Under the pieces are notes generated by a model. That model worked only from the letters and a program-made list of their open reading frames with translations, ran no database searches and was not told where the DNA came from. From a bacterium (lineage in GTDB: Bacteria; Bdellovibrionota_C; UBA2361; SZUA-149; JAEUWB01), in NCBI GenBank assembly GCA_016786595.1, contig JAEUWB010000045.1:1-64000 (forward strand): a stretch of 64,000 nt of DNA, read 5' to 3'. Both the position numbers and the translations under genes were made by a program. Positions 9,439 through 18,545 of the stretch are shown here, piece by piece (the first letter of the stretch is position 1; the number at the start of each line of letters is the position of its first letter).

Positions 9439-10728
9439 TTATCTCCTTTCGCGTTCAAGCACAGTCAAAATTTCAACATATGCCGTCTGAGCAAACATAT
9501 CAAAAGGAATTATTTCCTTAACTTTCCAGCCGTGTTGCGACATAAAAACTACATCTCGAATAAAACTTGGCAGATGGCATGAGATCAATAAAATTTTACC
9601 AGCAGCAGACATGTTCATCGCAACTTTACCCAGCCCACTTCGCGGTGGATCGGCAATCACTGTTGCGCCAAAATGAAACTTGAGCTCGTCTTTAACAAAT
9701 TTTTCGACTGTAGATTGAATAAACTTCAGTTGCTTACCAAGCTTAAAACGAATTACATTATCAATTCCTAAATCAACAAGTCGCTTTTCTACTTCAACTG
9801 CAATTACAGCATGGCCCTGCAAGGCAAGTGGTAAAGAAAAATTGCCTGCACCTGAGTATAAATCAATAATTTGATTGGTTGAGTCGGCTTGAATGCGTTG
9901 TAAAACCGCACTTACCAACGCAGAATTAATTTCCCAATTGACTTGAGAAAAAGCACCGGGCGGGAGTTCCACAATTTTATCTCCTGCGGTAGGAATCTCA
10001 AGACGCACAACACTACTACCGGTTTGCGCAACTACCGTTTCCCCTTCCAGCACTGTTGCCCCTGTAACATCTGCCTTTACATGTGAAAGCAACTTCTCAA
10101 CTTCTTCACGCGCAATCCGCTTAGCGAGATAAAATATAACATGCACACCTTCAATTCCTTGCTCTAGCGCAACGCGAATAATGGCTCCAGCATAAGACGA
10201 CAAAATATTTTGCAGCTTCGGCAACAGGCGGTTAATATCAAGGGTTGCTACAGCGCAACTTTGCACGGTCACCACTGTTCGAGAATTTGGTTGATAAAAC
10301 CCAAGCTGGCCTTCCTTTGATAAATGCAGAGTCACGCGTCGGCGGTAGCCGTATGGCGGACTTGCTACAATTGGCGCAAGCAAACTCGACAGATTTTCTG
10401 CCCCGCGAGCTTTCAAAGCAGACTTAATCATCTCATACTTCCATACCAACTGTGCTTGATATGAACCATGTTGAAGTTCACAGCCTCCGCACTGCTGATA
10501 GTACGGACAGACTGGACTAATACGTTGTGGCGAAGGCTGATCAATTTCAATCACTTGCGCTTCTAGATAACTTTCGCAACGCTTGGTTATGCGTGCATGA
10601 ACCTTCTCTCCAGGTGCAACGTAAGGAATAAAAACCTTCATGCCCTGCTCAGGCTGACTTGTTACTTTACCAATGAAAGCTCCACCGACGGCTAAATTTT
10701 CAATCTCAGCAGTTATTTCGCTTGTCAC
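9439..10728 (-). CDS. RlmD/TrmA-family RNA uracil-C5 methyltransferase
   Basis: The 429-residue protein has an N-terminal TRAM domain (residues 1-60), then an iron-sulfur cysteine cluster CPYYQQCGGCELQ as in RlmD/RlmC. The SAM-binding motif DLYSGAGNFSLPLA follows, then the substrate motif ADPPRSGL and a catalytic-cysteine region LLISCHLPSFIRD. The family makes 5-methyluridine in 23S rRNA or tRNA. In the catalytic block the family usual is SCNP; here it reads SCHL, so the cysteine is retained but the neighbourhood differs. The start is GTG 10728, immediately after the pncC stop. Which uridine is modified cannot be told. Confidence 0.87.
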   Translation of the reverse strand: MTSEITAEIENLAVGGAFIGKVTSQPEQGMKVFIPYVAPGEKVHARITKRCESYLEAQVIEIDQPSPQRISPVCPYYQQCGGCELQHGSYQAQLVWKYEMIKSALKARGAENLSSLLAPIVASPPYGYRRRVTLHLSKEGQLGFYQPNSRTVVTVQSCAVATLDINRLLPKLQNILSSYAGAIIRVALEQGIEGVHVIFYLAKRIAREEVEKLLSHVKADVTGATVLEGETVVAQTGSSVVRLEIPTAGDKIVELPPGAFSQVNWEINSALVSAVLQRIQADSTNQIIDLYSGAGNFSLPLALQGHAVIAVEVEKRLVDLGIDNVIRFKLGKQLKFIQSTVEKFVKDELKFHFGATVIADPPRSGLGKVAMNMSAAGKILLISCHLPSFIRDVVFMSQHGWKVKEIIPFDMFAQTAYVEILTVLERERR

Positions 10729-11229
10729 TTAGAGGATGCTCCGCGGTAAATTGTCCAGGCTCTGCTTGAGTAATTGCAATGATTTCTCGGCACAAAAATC
10801 CCTAAAGGCCCTGCGCTCAAGTGGCTGAAGCAAGCTAAAAGTTTCAAGACAGTGTTGCGAAGCTAAGCCAAAACATACAGTGCCGATAGGCTTATTCGCA
10901 GTGCCACCCGTTGGTCCTGCAATCCCAGTAATTGAAAGTCCGAAATCTGCTCCAAGAATTTGACGCACATTTTGTGCCATCGCAGCTGCCACTGCTTCAC
11001 TCACCGCTCCATGAGCGCTGAGTAAGTCTGGCGCAACACCTAGCAATTTGCTCTTAGCATGATTACTATAAGCGACAACGCTACCAAGAAAAATTGTCGA
11101 TGCGCCGGAAAAGTCAGTCAGTAGTTTTGCGACAAGTCCTCCCGTGCACGATTCAGCAGTTGCAACTGTAAACTTCTTATCTGCTAAGCCTTGTACCACA
11201 GACTTGAGCAATTCCAGACTAACTGACAT
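10729..11229 (-). CDS. pncC: Nicotinamide-nucleotide amidase (CinA C-terminal domain)
   Basis: At 166 residues this is a stand-alone CinA C-terminal domain, the size of E. coli PncC (YgaD). It deamidates nicotinamide mononucleotide to nicotinate mononucleotide in NAD salvage. Signature blocks are TVATAESCTGGLVAKLLTD, FLGSVVAYSNHAKSKLLGV, HGAVSEAVA and LSITGIAGPTGGT. Its ATG lies inside the end of the mepM-like gene (11-base overlap), which suggests coupling. Confidence 0.94.
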   Translation of the reverse strand: MSVSLELLKSVVQGLADKKFTVATAESCTGGLVAKLLTDFSGASTIFLGSVVAYSNHAKSKLLGVAPDLLSAHGAVSEAVAAAMAQNVRQILGADFGLSITGIAGPTGGTANKPIGTVCFGLASQHCLETFSLLQPLERRAFRDFCAEKSLQLLKQSLDNLPRSIL

Positions 11230-12661
11230 TAGGCTGCCCCAGTTTCAATGCAACGTGGGTTTGTAAATAATGCTCTAATGTTTTAATCACTGCGTCGCGA
11301 TAAGCGTCATGAATACGCTGCGCTGCATCAGTAGTATCCATTAATGGCAAGTCCATGCTCATTGGGTTTACATATTTCCCGTTATCGAGGAAACTAAAAT
11401 GTAAATGTGGGCCAGTTGCTAATCCAGTCATGCCAACTGCACCAATGACTTCACCACGTGAAACCTTATCTCCTTTTTTTAGGCCAGGAGAAATTTTCGA
11501 CAAGTGTAAATAGCCTGTTGTGTATCTGTCATTGTGTCGGATTAAGACCATATTTCCACTTGCCCCTTTGTATGCAGCAAAGTCAACAACTCCACTAGCG
11601 ACAGCACGCACAGGGGTGCCAGTTGGAGCTGCAAAGTCGATACCGTTATGAGGGCGCAAGCGCTGCAAAACAGGGTGGAATCGTGCGGTTGAAAATTCAC
11701 TGGAGATGCGCGTAAATTTCAAGGGATAGCGTAAAAAACCATTATCAAGGCCACTACCTGACTCGTCAAAATAGCGTGCGCGATTGTCCTTACCAACATA
11801 GCGGATGGCGACACGTCGCTTGTTTTTAACTTTAAAGGCCGCTGCAAGTATTGCACCAACTTGTTCTTCTTCACCATCTTGATTCAGGCGTGCTTGATAA
11901 ATCACAGCAAAACGATCTCCGACTTGGAAGTCTTTTCTAAAGTTAATGCGGTCACTAAAAAGATCGACTAAATCGTCAACCACATCATAAGAAACACCGG
12001 CATTTTTTGCTGCACCTGCAAATGAAGGAAACTCACGACTAATTGTTCCAATCAGCACACGCTCGTTAAAGCGCGGTTCAGCTGAACGAAATGTATGCTT
12101 AAACTTGCCATTTTTTTCGCGAGAAAATACGACTAATTTATCTTCAGCGACGGGAATTGAAAAAGCGCCAACTAGAGTTGAATTTTGCGCAATTTTGATG
12201 CGCACTTCGCTGCGTTTTGTCTCAGTAAAAAATTCGGGATATTTTTTACTGAAACCTTGCCAACTGCGCTCTGCACTTTGTGCATCCTCAAGATTTAATC
12301 CTAATTCCTCAAAAACTTTTTCCAACGACCCGTCTTTTAAGACTGAAGTAATAAGTAGTGAACTGTCTAGGGGTTCAAGCTCTGGAGTTAAATACTGATC
12401 AGTAAATAAGATTGTCGAATCCGGTTGAATTGCCGCAAGAGATTGCGGCTCTTGCGCTTGAAAAAAATAAACTATGGATGCAATGCAAAGCAACAAAATT
12501 GAAAGCACCCCCGCAAGTCGCAGCAAGTGATTAGGTTCTTTGAGCTCACCTTTTACAGCTAAGCTCTGTTTGAGAGCATTCGATCTAGATCCCACTATCG
12601 ATTGCACTTCAGAAGTGATCGCATTTTCTTTAGGCACAGCATTTCCTGGCGAGTACGGCAT
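11219..12661 (-). CDS. M23 peptidoglycan endopeptidase, MepM-like
   Basis: The 480-residue protein has one N-terminal membrane anchor at about residues 47-67 and a periplasmic part. A central domain precedes a C-terminal M23 (LytM) peptidase with zinc ligands visible in RPHNGIDFAAPTGTPV and GPHLHFSF. The domain order matches E. coli MepM, which cuts D-Ala-mDAP cross-links to allow wall growth. It is the first gene of the large minus-strand run and starts only 41 bases from the divergent ruvX. The LysM-like central region was not resolved by eye. Confidence 0.88.
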   Translation of the reverse strand: MPYSPGNAVPKENAITSEVQSIVGSRSNALKQSLAVKGELKEPNHLLRLAGVLSILLLCIASIVYFFQAQEPQSLAAIQPDSTILFTDQYLTPELEPLDSSLLITSVLKDGSLEKVFEELGLNLEDAQSAERSWQGFSKKYPEFFTETKRSEVRIKIAQNSTLVGAFSIPVAEDKLVVFSREKNGKFKHTFRSAEPRFNERVLIGTISREFPSFAGAAKNAGVSYDVVDDLVDLFSDRINFRKDFQVGDRFAVIYQARLNQDGEEEQVGAILAAAFKVKNKRRVAIRYVGKDNRARYFDESGSGLDNGFLRYPLKFTRISSEFSTARFHPVLQRLRPHNGIDFAAPTGTPVRAVASGVVDFAAYKGASGNMVLIRHNDRYTTGYLHLSKISPGLKKGDKVSRGEVIGAVGMTGLATGPHLHFSFLDNGKYVNPMSMDLPLMDTTDAAQRIHDAYRDAVIKTLEHYLQTHVALKLGQPNVS

Positions 12662-12702
12662 AAGGTGGTGTCTTTATCATAAAATTACGCTATTAATGAA
12701 GC

Positions 12703-13143
12703 GTGTCTCAGGTGGAAAATAAAAAAAATATTGGTAAAATCCTTGCACTTGACGTCGGGGATAAGCGTATTGGACTTGCCTGTTCGGATGCGTTAGGCCT
12801 GACAGTGCGCCCGCTGGGCACTATAAACCGTAGGGATTCTTACACCAAACTAAAAAAACTGATCCAAGTAGAAAAAATTTCTAAGTTACTGATTGGATTA
12901 CCTTTATTACTCGATGGGTCCGAAAGTTTACAAACTAAAAAGGTAAAAAAATTTACAGCTGAGTTAGAAACTTTTCTTGCTCAAAACCAGATAAACCTTG
13001 TAGTTCAACTTTTCGATGAACGACTGACTACGGTTGCAGCCGAGGAATATATTCTTGGTGCTGGACTGAAAAATGAAGACCGGCGTAAGCGTTTAGATGA
13101 AATCAGCGCCTGTTTACTGCTTGAAAGTTATCTTAAACAGTAG
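12703..13143 (+). CDS. ruvX: RuvX/YqgF RNase H-like Holliday junction resolvase family protein
   Basis: The 146-residue product has the RNase H-like fold signatures LALDVGDKRIGLACSDALG at the N terminus, LLIGLPLLLDGSE in the middle and LFDERLTTVAAEE then RRKRLDEISACLLLESYL toward the end. The acidic residues of the active site are present. The family acts in pre-16S rRNA 5' end maturation and can cut recombination junctions. The start GTG 12703 gives the family length; a second GTG at 12712 is possible. It heads the plus-strand run that continues with mltG, a common pairing. Confidence 0.93.
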   Translation: MSQVENKKNIGKILALDVGDKRIGLACSDALGLTVRPLGTINRRDSYTKLKKLIQVEKISKLLIGLPLLLDGSESLQTKKVKKFTAELETFLAQNQINLVVQLFDERLTTVAAEEYILGAGLKNEDRRKRLDEISACLLLESYLKQ

Positions 13144-13210
13144 GATAAGTGAAAATATAGCTGTTGCGCTTCAGACACACCATTTAGAGTTAGTCTATTT
13201 CGCGTAACTG

Positions 13211-14521
13211 ATGTTCAGGCACTACGTATTTATTATGACAGCACAGAAATTTAATATTTACCGCTTCTTTTTCTTAGTTGGCAGACTGAGCATCTATCTG
13301 ATTCCTTTTATTTTGAGCATTTTACTTACTGCTGCTTTTATGCGGGCAACACTATACGAGCCAGCAAATCCAAAATCTCAAGAAATTTTTTCTTTCATTG
13401 TTGAACGCGGCAGTAGCGTCAAGAAAGTCGGTCAAGAACTTGTGCAACAGGGCTTGGTCAAAAAGACTTGGACTTTTCCTTTGATATATCGCATGCACGG
13501 TCAACAACAAAAAATTCAAGCCGGTGAATATCGTATCTCACCAAGCATGACGCCACTTGAAATTCTGGAAAAATTCATCGAAGGTGATGTTGTGTACTAT
13601 GGGGTAACTATTCCCGAAGGCGCAACTATTAAAGATCTACCTGAGCTCCTCGAGCGCACAACTCTAGTCTCAAAAGATCAAGCAAAGAATGCAATTTACA
13701 ACAACAAGCTCATGCTCAAGTATGGAATTACCTCAAATTCCTTTGAAGGCTATATTTTTCCCGACACTTATCGTTTTACACGCCCAACTACTGCTGAGGA
13801 AATTATCACCAAGGCAATCGAAACCGGGAAAGGAAAAATCACCAATGAGATGGCCTCGCGCTGGATTGATCTAGGATTAATCTATCACCAAATTCTGACC
13901 CTTGCTTCAATCATTGAAAAAGAAGCGGGCAACCAACAAGAGAAGCCAAAAATCTCGTCAGTTTTCCACAATCGACTACGCATCGGTATGCCGCTGCAGG
14001 CTGACCCCACAGTTATCTATGGTCTGCCAAATTTTAATGGCAATTTAACTAAAGCCGATCTGCAAACTCCCGGACCATACAACACCTATTTAAATACAGG
14101 CCTTCCTCCAACTCCAATTTGTAACCCTGGCTTAGAATCGATTAAAGCGGCACTTTACCCCGAGGACACAGAGTATTTATATTTTGTTGCCGACGGCTCA
14201 GGTGGGCATAAGTTCTCTGCAACACTTAAGGAGCATAACAAGGCAGTACAAGAATACTTACGGATTTTGCGAGGTGATAATTCTCCAACTCCAGTCGAAC
14301 AGGAACAAGAAAAAGAAAAAAAGGAGCCCGAGAAAAAGCCCGAGGTAGTTTTACAAGAAGCTCCTACCAAGAAACCCATTGCCCCAATTATCACAGCGCC
14401 AAGCAAGAAGCCCGCTTTGAGTCAAATTGACCCGATTAAAAAGTCCCCTGGTCCTGCAGGAAATCTTCCTCCAGCTCCCGCCCAGGGGCCAAGTATCGAA
14501 GACGTATTACGTGCACAATAA
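13211..14521 (+). CDS. mltG: Endolytic murein transglycosylase MltG
   Basis: MltG cuts nascent peptidoglycan strands at the inner membrane. Residues 25-47 form the single membrane anchor. A LysM-like segment (VERGSSVKKVGQEL) follows, then the YceG catalytic domain with the Glu motif LASIIEKEAG and GMPLQADPTVIYGLP. Residues beyond about 350 form a family-atypical Lys/Pro/Glu-rich tail of roughly 85 residues, probably disordered. The start could be ATG 13211 or ATG 13235; neither has a strong ribosome binding site. Its stop shares one base with the next start. Confidence 0.95.
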   Translation: MFRHYVFIMTAQKFNIYRFFFLVGRLSIYLIPFILSILLTAAFMRATLYEPANPKSQEIFSFIVERGSSVKKVGQELVQQGLVKKTWTFPLIYRMHGQQQKIQAGEYRISPSMTPLEILEKFIEGDVVYYGVTIPEGATIKDLPELLERTTLVSKDQAKNAIYNNKLMLKYGITSNSFEGYIFPDTYRFTRPTTAEEIITKAIETGKGKITNEMASRWIDLGLIYHQILTLASIIEKEAGNQQEKPKISSVFHNRLRIGMPLQADPTVIYGLPNFNGNLTKADLQTPGPYNTYLNTGLPPTPICNPGLESIKAALYPEDTEYLYFVADGSGGHKFSATLKEHNKAVQEYLRILRGDNSPTPVEQEQEKEKKEPEKKPEVVLQEAPTKKPIAPIITAPSKKPALSQIDPIKKSPGPAGNLPPAPAQGPSIEDVLRAQ

Positions 14522-15390
14522 TGGGTCACTCTAGCAAAGACCAGCTGACCCCCAGACTCGCAGTTTTTGATATCGACGGAACATTAGTTGATAGCAGGGG
14601 GCATATTCCTGCTTCAACAAAATTCGCGCTTAAGCTCTTACGTGAAAGCGGAGTGCAACTAGGCCTAGCTTCAGGGCGCCCTGCATTTTCAGCAAAAGAA
14701 ATTATTTCTGAGTTAAAAATTACAGCTCCTTCATCCTTTTTTTCAGGAGCGTTAGTGATCGATCCTGTCACTAATCAGGAGTTGCAAGCAAAGTATTTGG
14801 AATCAACAGAAGCTCTAGAACTGCTAGAACTTGCGAGAAAGCAGAATTTATACTTTGAGCTTTATTCAACAACTAATTACTTCACAGATTGCGAAAATGA
14901 TTACTCCAAAATGCATCAACAGTATGGTCTTCCTCGGCCACAGTCGATACAACTTGAAAAAATACTCCAGCAGTTAGACACAACAAATTTAAAATTAATT
15001 AAAGCTTTATCAATCGCCTGCAATAGCGAGGAGCGAGAGCGACTTCTTCATTACAGCCAGCAGTTAAGCAATTTTTCCGTAGGCATTACTCCAGGCTCTT
15101 TGCATCAAGGAGTAACATTCCTCAACATCACTAGCCGCAAGGCTAACCGCTCAGCAGTATTCGATTTTATCCTCGGACAGACCAATCTTCGACCCGAGGA
15201 AGTTATCGCTTTTGGCGATGGCCTACAGGATTTAGAATTCATCTCGCGAGCAGGATTCGGCATTGCACTAGGAAACGCACAGGAAGAACTCAAACAACAT
15301 GCTTGGATGGTGACAAAAAGCGTTGATAATGATGGGATTTTCCATGCCGTAAAAACAATTTTACGCAATAATTTCAATAAAATAGTATAG
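14521..15390 (+). CDS. Cof-type HAD phosphatase
   Basis: The 289-residue protein has HAD motif I VFDIDGTLVDSRG near residue 18, motif II LASGRP, and motif IV IAFGDGLQDLEFISRAGFG followed by IALGNAQEELK. These are typical of the Cof/YidA group (COG0561), which dephosphorylates sugar phosphates or nucleotide and cofactor precursors. The substrate cannot be assigned. Its ATG overlaps the mltG stop by one base, so translation is likely coupled. Confidence 0.9.
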   Translation: MGHSSKDQLTPRLAVFDIDGTLVDSRGHIPASTKFALKLLRESGVQLGLASGRPAFSAKEIISELKITAPSSFFSGALVIDPVTNQELQAKYLESTEALELLELARKQNLYFELYSTTNYFTDCENDYSKMHQQYGLPRPQSIQLEKILQQLDTTNLKLIKALSIACNSEERERLLHYSQQLSNFSVGITPGSLHQGVTFLNITSRKANRSAVFDFILGQTNLRPEEVIAFGDGLQDLEFISRAGFGIALGNAQEELKQHAWMVTKSVDNDGIFHAVKTILRNNFNKIV

Positions 15391-15438
15391 CCATCGTCAT
15401 AAGAAAAACCTGCATAATAGCTATACGGTAGCAACGTT

Positions 15439-17493
15439 GTGACCCCACGAGAGTTATTAAATCTGGCCCAAGGACGCATTAAATTACGCTTAGTAATTGA
15501 GCGTGGGTTACTGCTCTTAACGCCACTCTGCCTGCTTTTATTGGTTTTCATGCTCTGGGAAATCGACCCAACAAGTGCTCTCGTTAGTAGCCTACTGGCG
15601 GTCCCAGTAATTTTCTATTTTCTGAAGCACTGGATTGGGCTTTCCGACAAAAGCCAAACTAGTGGCTCAAAAATACTAGATACAATACTGCAGGCGAAAG
15701 ACCGTTTTCAAAGTCTTAGCGACTTAACATCAACTCAGCACACAGAAGAGCTCGCCTATATAGACCGTGAATTGCAAGAACTAAGCGGCAAGAGCGCCGT
15801 GATTGAGCAAGTCAAAACTAAAATTAAAATCACTCCAGGAAGGAAACCGCTTCAATCAGCACTTTTTAGCCCAATTTTAATTGGGCTAATTTTACTACTT
15901 CCTTCCCCGCCCCAGCTTGGGCTGACTCTTGAGCGCCGTGCGCATCTAGCAAAAGAGTTAAAAGAACTGGCAGAAACCCTAGAAACCAAAGCCCCTTCGA
16001 TTGCGGAGAACTTAACAGATTTAGCCGATCAGATTGAAGCCGGTTCAGAAAATTTGCAAACACTGAATGCTAAGTTTGACAAGCTTGAAAAGCAAATCGA
16101 AAACTTAAAGCAAGCTGAAGAAAACTCGACTCTAGAAAAGCAAACTAAAAAAGAAAAAATCGACCTCAAGGAAAATAAAGAAAAAGAAGATCAAAGTCAG
16201 GAAAATTCAACTCCAGAGCAACAAAGCAAACAAGAAAAAGAAGATCAAGAAAAACACTCTAGTGAAAAGCAGTCTGGCGCAGAGCAAGCTGAAGAAAAAC
16301 AATCCCAGGAAAATTCAAAAACTGCTCAAGCACAAAGTAACAAAGAAGAGCAGCAGAAGGCAGATCAGCAAAAGTCTGACAAAGAATCAGCTCAAGAAAA
16401 ATCAGCCGAAAATCATTCCGAGCAGGAAGCGCCAGCTGATAAGCAGGCTTCAAGCGACAAACAAGATCAAAGCGGCCAAGGGGACGGGGATTCTCCTTCC
16501 GAAAGTGGCAAAGAGGGGAAGGAAGCACAAAAAGCTAAAGACAATAAAAAGGGAAGTGGAGAAGCAAACAAAGAAAATAGTAATCAAACAAAAGAAGCTC
16601 CGCAGAAAGGTTCAGCTGGAGATGCCCAAGGTGGCAAGGAAGAAGGTGTCAGGAAATCAGATCAAAGCAAGCCAGGTCAAAGCAAGCAAACTGAGTTTAG
16701 TGCTGCACAAGAAAAATTAAGTAGCATTAAAGAGGAACTTAATTCGAAACAAAACGAAGAGGACAAAAAAAATAAAGAGCCGAAGAAAGATCAAGGGAAA
16801 AAGCAAGGCCAGGCAGAAGATCAAAACAAGCCTGGAGAACAAGAAAAAAGTCCTCAAGAGCAAGGTCTTGGAAGCAAGGAACAAGAAAAGCAGGGGCAAG
16901 AGAAACAGGGCCAAGAAAAACAGGACCAGAAAGAACAGAGTCAAGACAAGCAACAAAATCAAAACAAACAAGCTGGAGAAGACTCGGCAGAAAAAAAAGC
17001 TGCCGAAGAAAAAGAATCCAGTGATAAAAAGCCTGACGAAAATAAACCCGGCGAAAGTAAACCCGGTGAAAGTAAACCCGGCGAGACTAAAAACCCCACA
17101 GCAACCAAGGACACAGAAGATCAGACAAAGCCAGAAGCAAAAAAAACAAGTGAACAAGCAGGGCGCCCGGGAGACGATCAATCACTCGAGCAATCGAAGA
17201 GTCAACGTGAGCAAACAGCACTCCCTGATAAAGAAGCTCTTGAACTTGGACCTTTTGGTGGTGGAGAGGCTGGGCAACTGGACACCGGATCTAAGCAAAA
17301 AGACAAAGTAGAAATTCCTCAGACTGGACAAGAAAAACTTTTACCTTACGGGACAGATGAAAAGACACGTAGCCTTGCAAAGGAGGCTGAACGCTCAAAA
17401 ACTGCACTTGGCACAGATGCCTTCCAAAAGCCAGAAATTTCCCGGGGCAAAGAAGAACAACCAATTCCTTTAGAATATAAAGATATCCTATAG
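15439..17493 (+). CDS. Bat-cluster membrane protein with long Lys/Glu/Gln-rich region
   Basis: The 684-residue protein starts at GTG 15439. Two hydrophobic segments lie at about residues 22-65, a third at 140-155, and a coiled coil at about 165-235. Residues 230-620 are almost entirely Lys, Glu, Gln, Asp, Ser, Asn and Gly with short imprecise repeats (for example KPGESKPGESKPGE), a polyampholyte that should be disordered. The last 60 residues regain ordinary composition. Its position directly before moxR, DUF58 and the VWA gene marks it as a MoxR/Bat-cluster component, probably placed in the inner membrane with the charged region exposed. I do not recognise a named family with certainty. Antisense and shifted frames here are shadows of the low complexity. 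Confidence 0.75.
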   Translation: MTPRELLNLAQGRIKLRLVIERGLLLLTPLCLLLLVFMLWEIDPTSALVSSLLAVPVIFYFLKHWIGLSDKSQTSGSKILDTILQAKDRFQSLSDLTSTQHTEELAYIDRELQELSGKSAVIEQVKTKIKITPGRKPLQSALFSPILIGLILLLPSPPQLGLTLERRAHLAKELKELAETLETKAPSIAENLTDLADQIEAGSENLQTLNAKFDKLEKQIENLKQAEENSTLEKQTKKEKIDLKENKEKEDQSQENSTPEQQSKQEKEDQEKHSSEKQSGAEQAEEKQSQENSKTAQAQSNKEEQQKADQQKSDKESAQEKSAENHSEQEAPADKQASSDKQDQSGQGDGDSPSESGKEGKEAQKAKDNKKGSGEANKENSNQTKEAPQKGSAGDAQGGKEEGVRKSDQSKPGQSKQTEFSAAQEKLSSIKEELNSKQNEEDKKNKEPKKDQGKKQGQAEDQNKPGEQEKSPQEQGLGSKEQEKQGQEKQGQEKQDQKEQSQDKQQNQNKQAGEDSAEKKAAEEKESSDKKPDENKPGESKPGESKPGETKNPTATKDTEDQTKPEAKKTSEQAGRPGDDQSLEQSKSQREQTALPDKEALELGPFGGGEAGQLDTGSKQKDKVEIPQTGQEKLLPYGTDEKTRSLAKEAERSKTALGTDAFQKPEISRGKEEQPIPLEYKDIL

Positions 17494-17543
17494 CATCTGC
17501 GATAGGTTTTGTTTTAGACTGAGTGCGGAAAGATATAGACATT

Positions 17544-18545
17544 ATGAGTGAAACACAACAACTCGACTCGCAAATTAAACATTTTTCAGCAACAGTTAAA
17601 GCAATTGAGACTAACCTAAGTGTTATTTTAGTTGGCATGGATGAGATTGTGCGCCTAGCCTTGAGCGCGCTTTTTGCTGGGGGGCACGTGTTACTTGAAG
17701 GTGCTCCTGGGTTGGGTAAAACATTACTCGTTAAATCAATTGCTAAATCGCTTGGGCTTTCTTTCAATCGCATTCAATTTACTTCCGATCTCATGCCCTC
17801 AGATATTACTGGCACTCAGGTTTTAACTGAAGATGAGTCTGGGCGTCGCAAATTTCAATTTAAACAAGGTCCAATTTTCTCCAATGTTATCCTGGCCGAC
17901 GAAGTCAATCGTGCTGGGCCAAAAACCCAGTCAGCTTTACTTGAAGCAATGGAGGAAAAACAAGTCACTGTCCTCGGAACAACTTACAAACTGCCGCAGC
18001 CATACTTTGTCCTAGCTACGCAGAATCCGATTGAACTTGAAGGCACATATCCGCTACCGGAGGCCCAGCTTGACCGCTTTTTATTAAAGCTGCTGGTCAG
18101 TCCACCCAATGCTCAAGCTTTAAAAACTATTTTAGCTCGCACAACTGGAGCACAAACTCCTGAAGTCCAGACGCTCTTTACTCCAGAAAAAAGCGCAGAA
18201 GAAATTATTGCACTGCGTAACCTCGTGCGTCGCGTTGTTGTCGCCCCGCACCTTGAAGATATTCTTGTCGGGGTGATGTTCTCGCTTTCTCCAGGAAATC
18301 CAAGTGCACCCGATCTAGTCAACCAATATGTGCGCTTTGGCCCTGGGCCGCGTGGGGCACAAGCAGTGCTACTTGCCGCAAAGGTGCAAGCACTGCTTGA
18401 TTCGCGAATTAATCTTTCTTACGAAGATATCAGTAAAACTTTATTGCCGGCACTAAGACATCGCTTAATCTTAAACTATCAGGCTGATGCTGATGGGGTT
18501 ACTGCAGATAAAATTCTCGAGGAAGTTCTTAAAAGTGTCGCCTAA
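17544..18545 (+). CDS. MoxR-family AAA+ ATPase
   Basis: The 333-residue protein is an AAA_3 ATPase. Walker A is EGAPGLGKTLLVK, Walker B is VILADEVNRAGPKTQSA, sensor 1 is FVLATQNPIELEGTYPLPEA, and the lid helices follow. MoxR ATPases act as chaperones that help VWA-domain partners assemble or be activated. ATG 17544 has GGAAAGA about ten bases upstream; GTG 17523 is an alternative. The stop codon shares one base with the ATG of the DUF58 gene, the usual arrangement in this cluster. Confidence 0.95.
   Translation: MSETQQLDSQIKHFSATVKAIETNLSVILVGMDEIVRLALSALFAGGHVLLEGAPGLGKTLLVKSIAKSLGLSFNRIQFTSDLMPSDITGTQVLTEDESGRRKFQFKQGPIFSNVILADEVNRAGPKTQSALLEAMEEKQVTVLGTTYKLPQPYFVLATQNPIELEGTYPLPEAQLDRFLLKLLVSPPNAQALKTILARTTGAQTPEVQTLFTPEKSAEEIIALRNLVRRVVVAPHLEDILVGVMFSLSPGNPSAPDLVNQYVRFGPGPRGAQAVLLAAKVQALLDSRINLSYEDISKTLLPALRHRLILNYQADADGVTADKILEEVLKSVA

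Noticed and set aside
16262-17311. Long alternative frames in both directions inside the Bat-cluster gene
   Set aside because: They are by-products of low-complexity A/G-rich codons; composition is extreme and there are no start signals.
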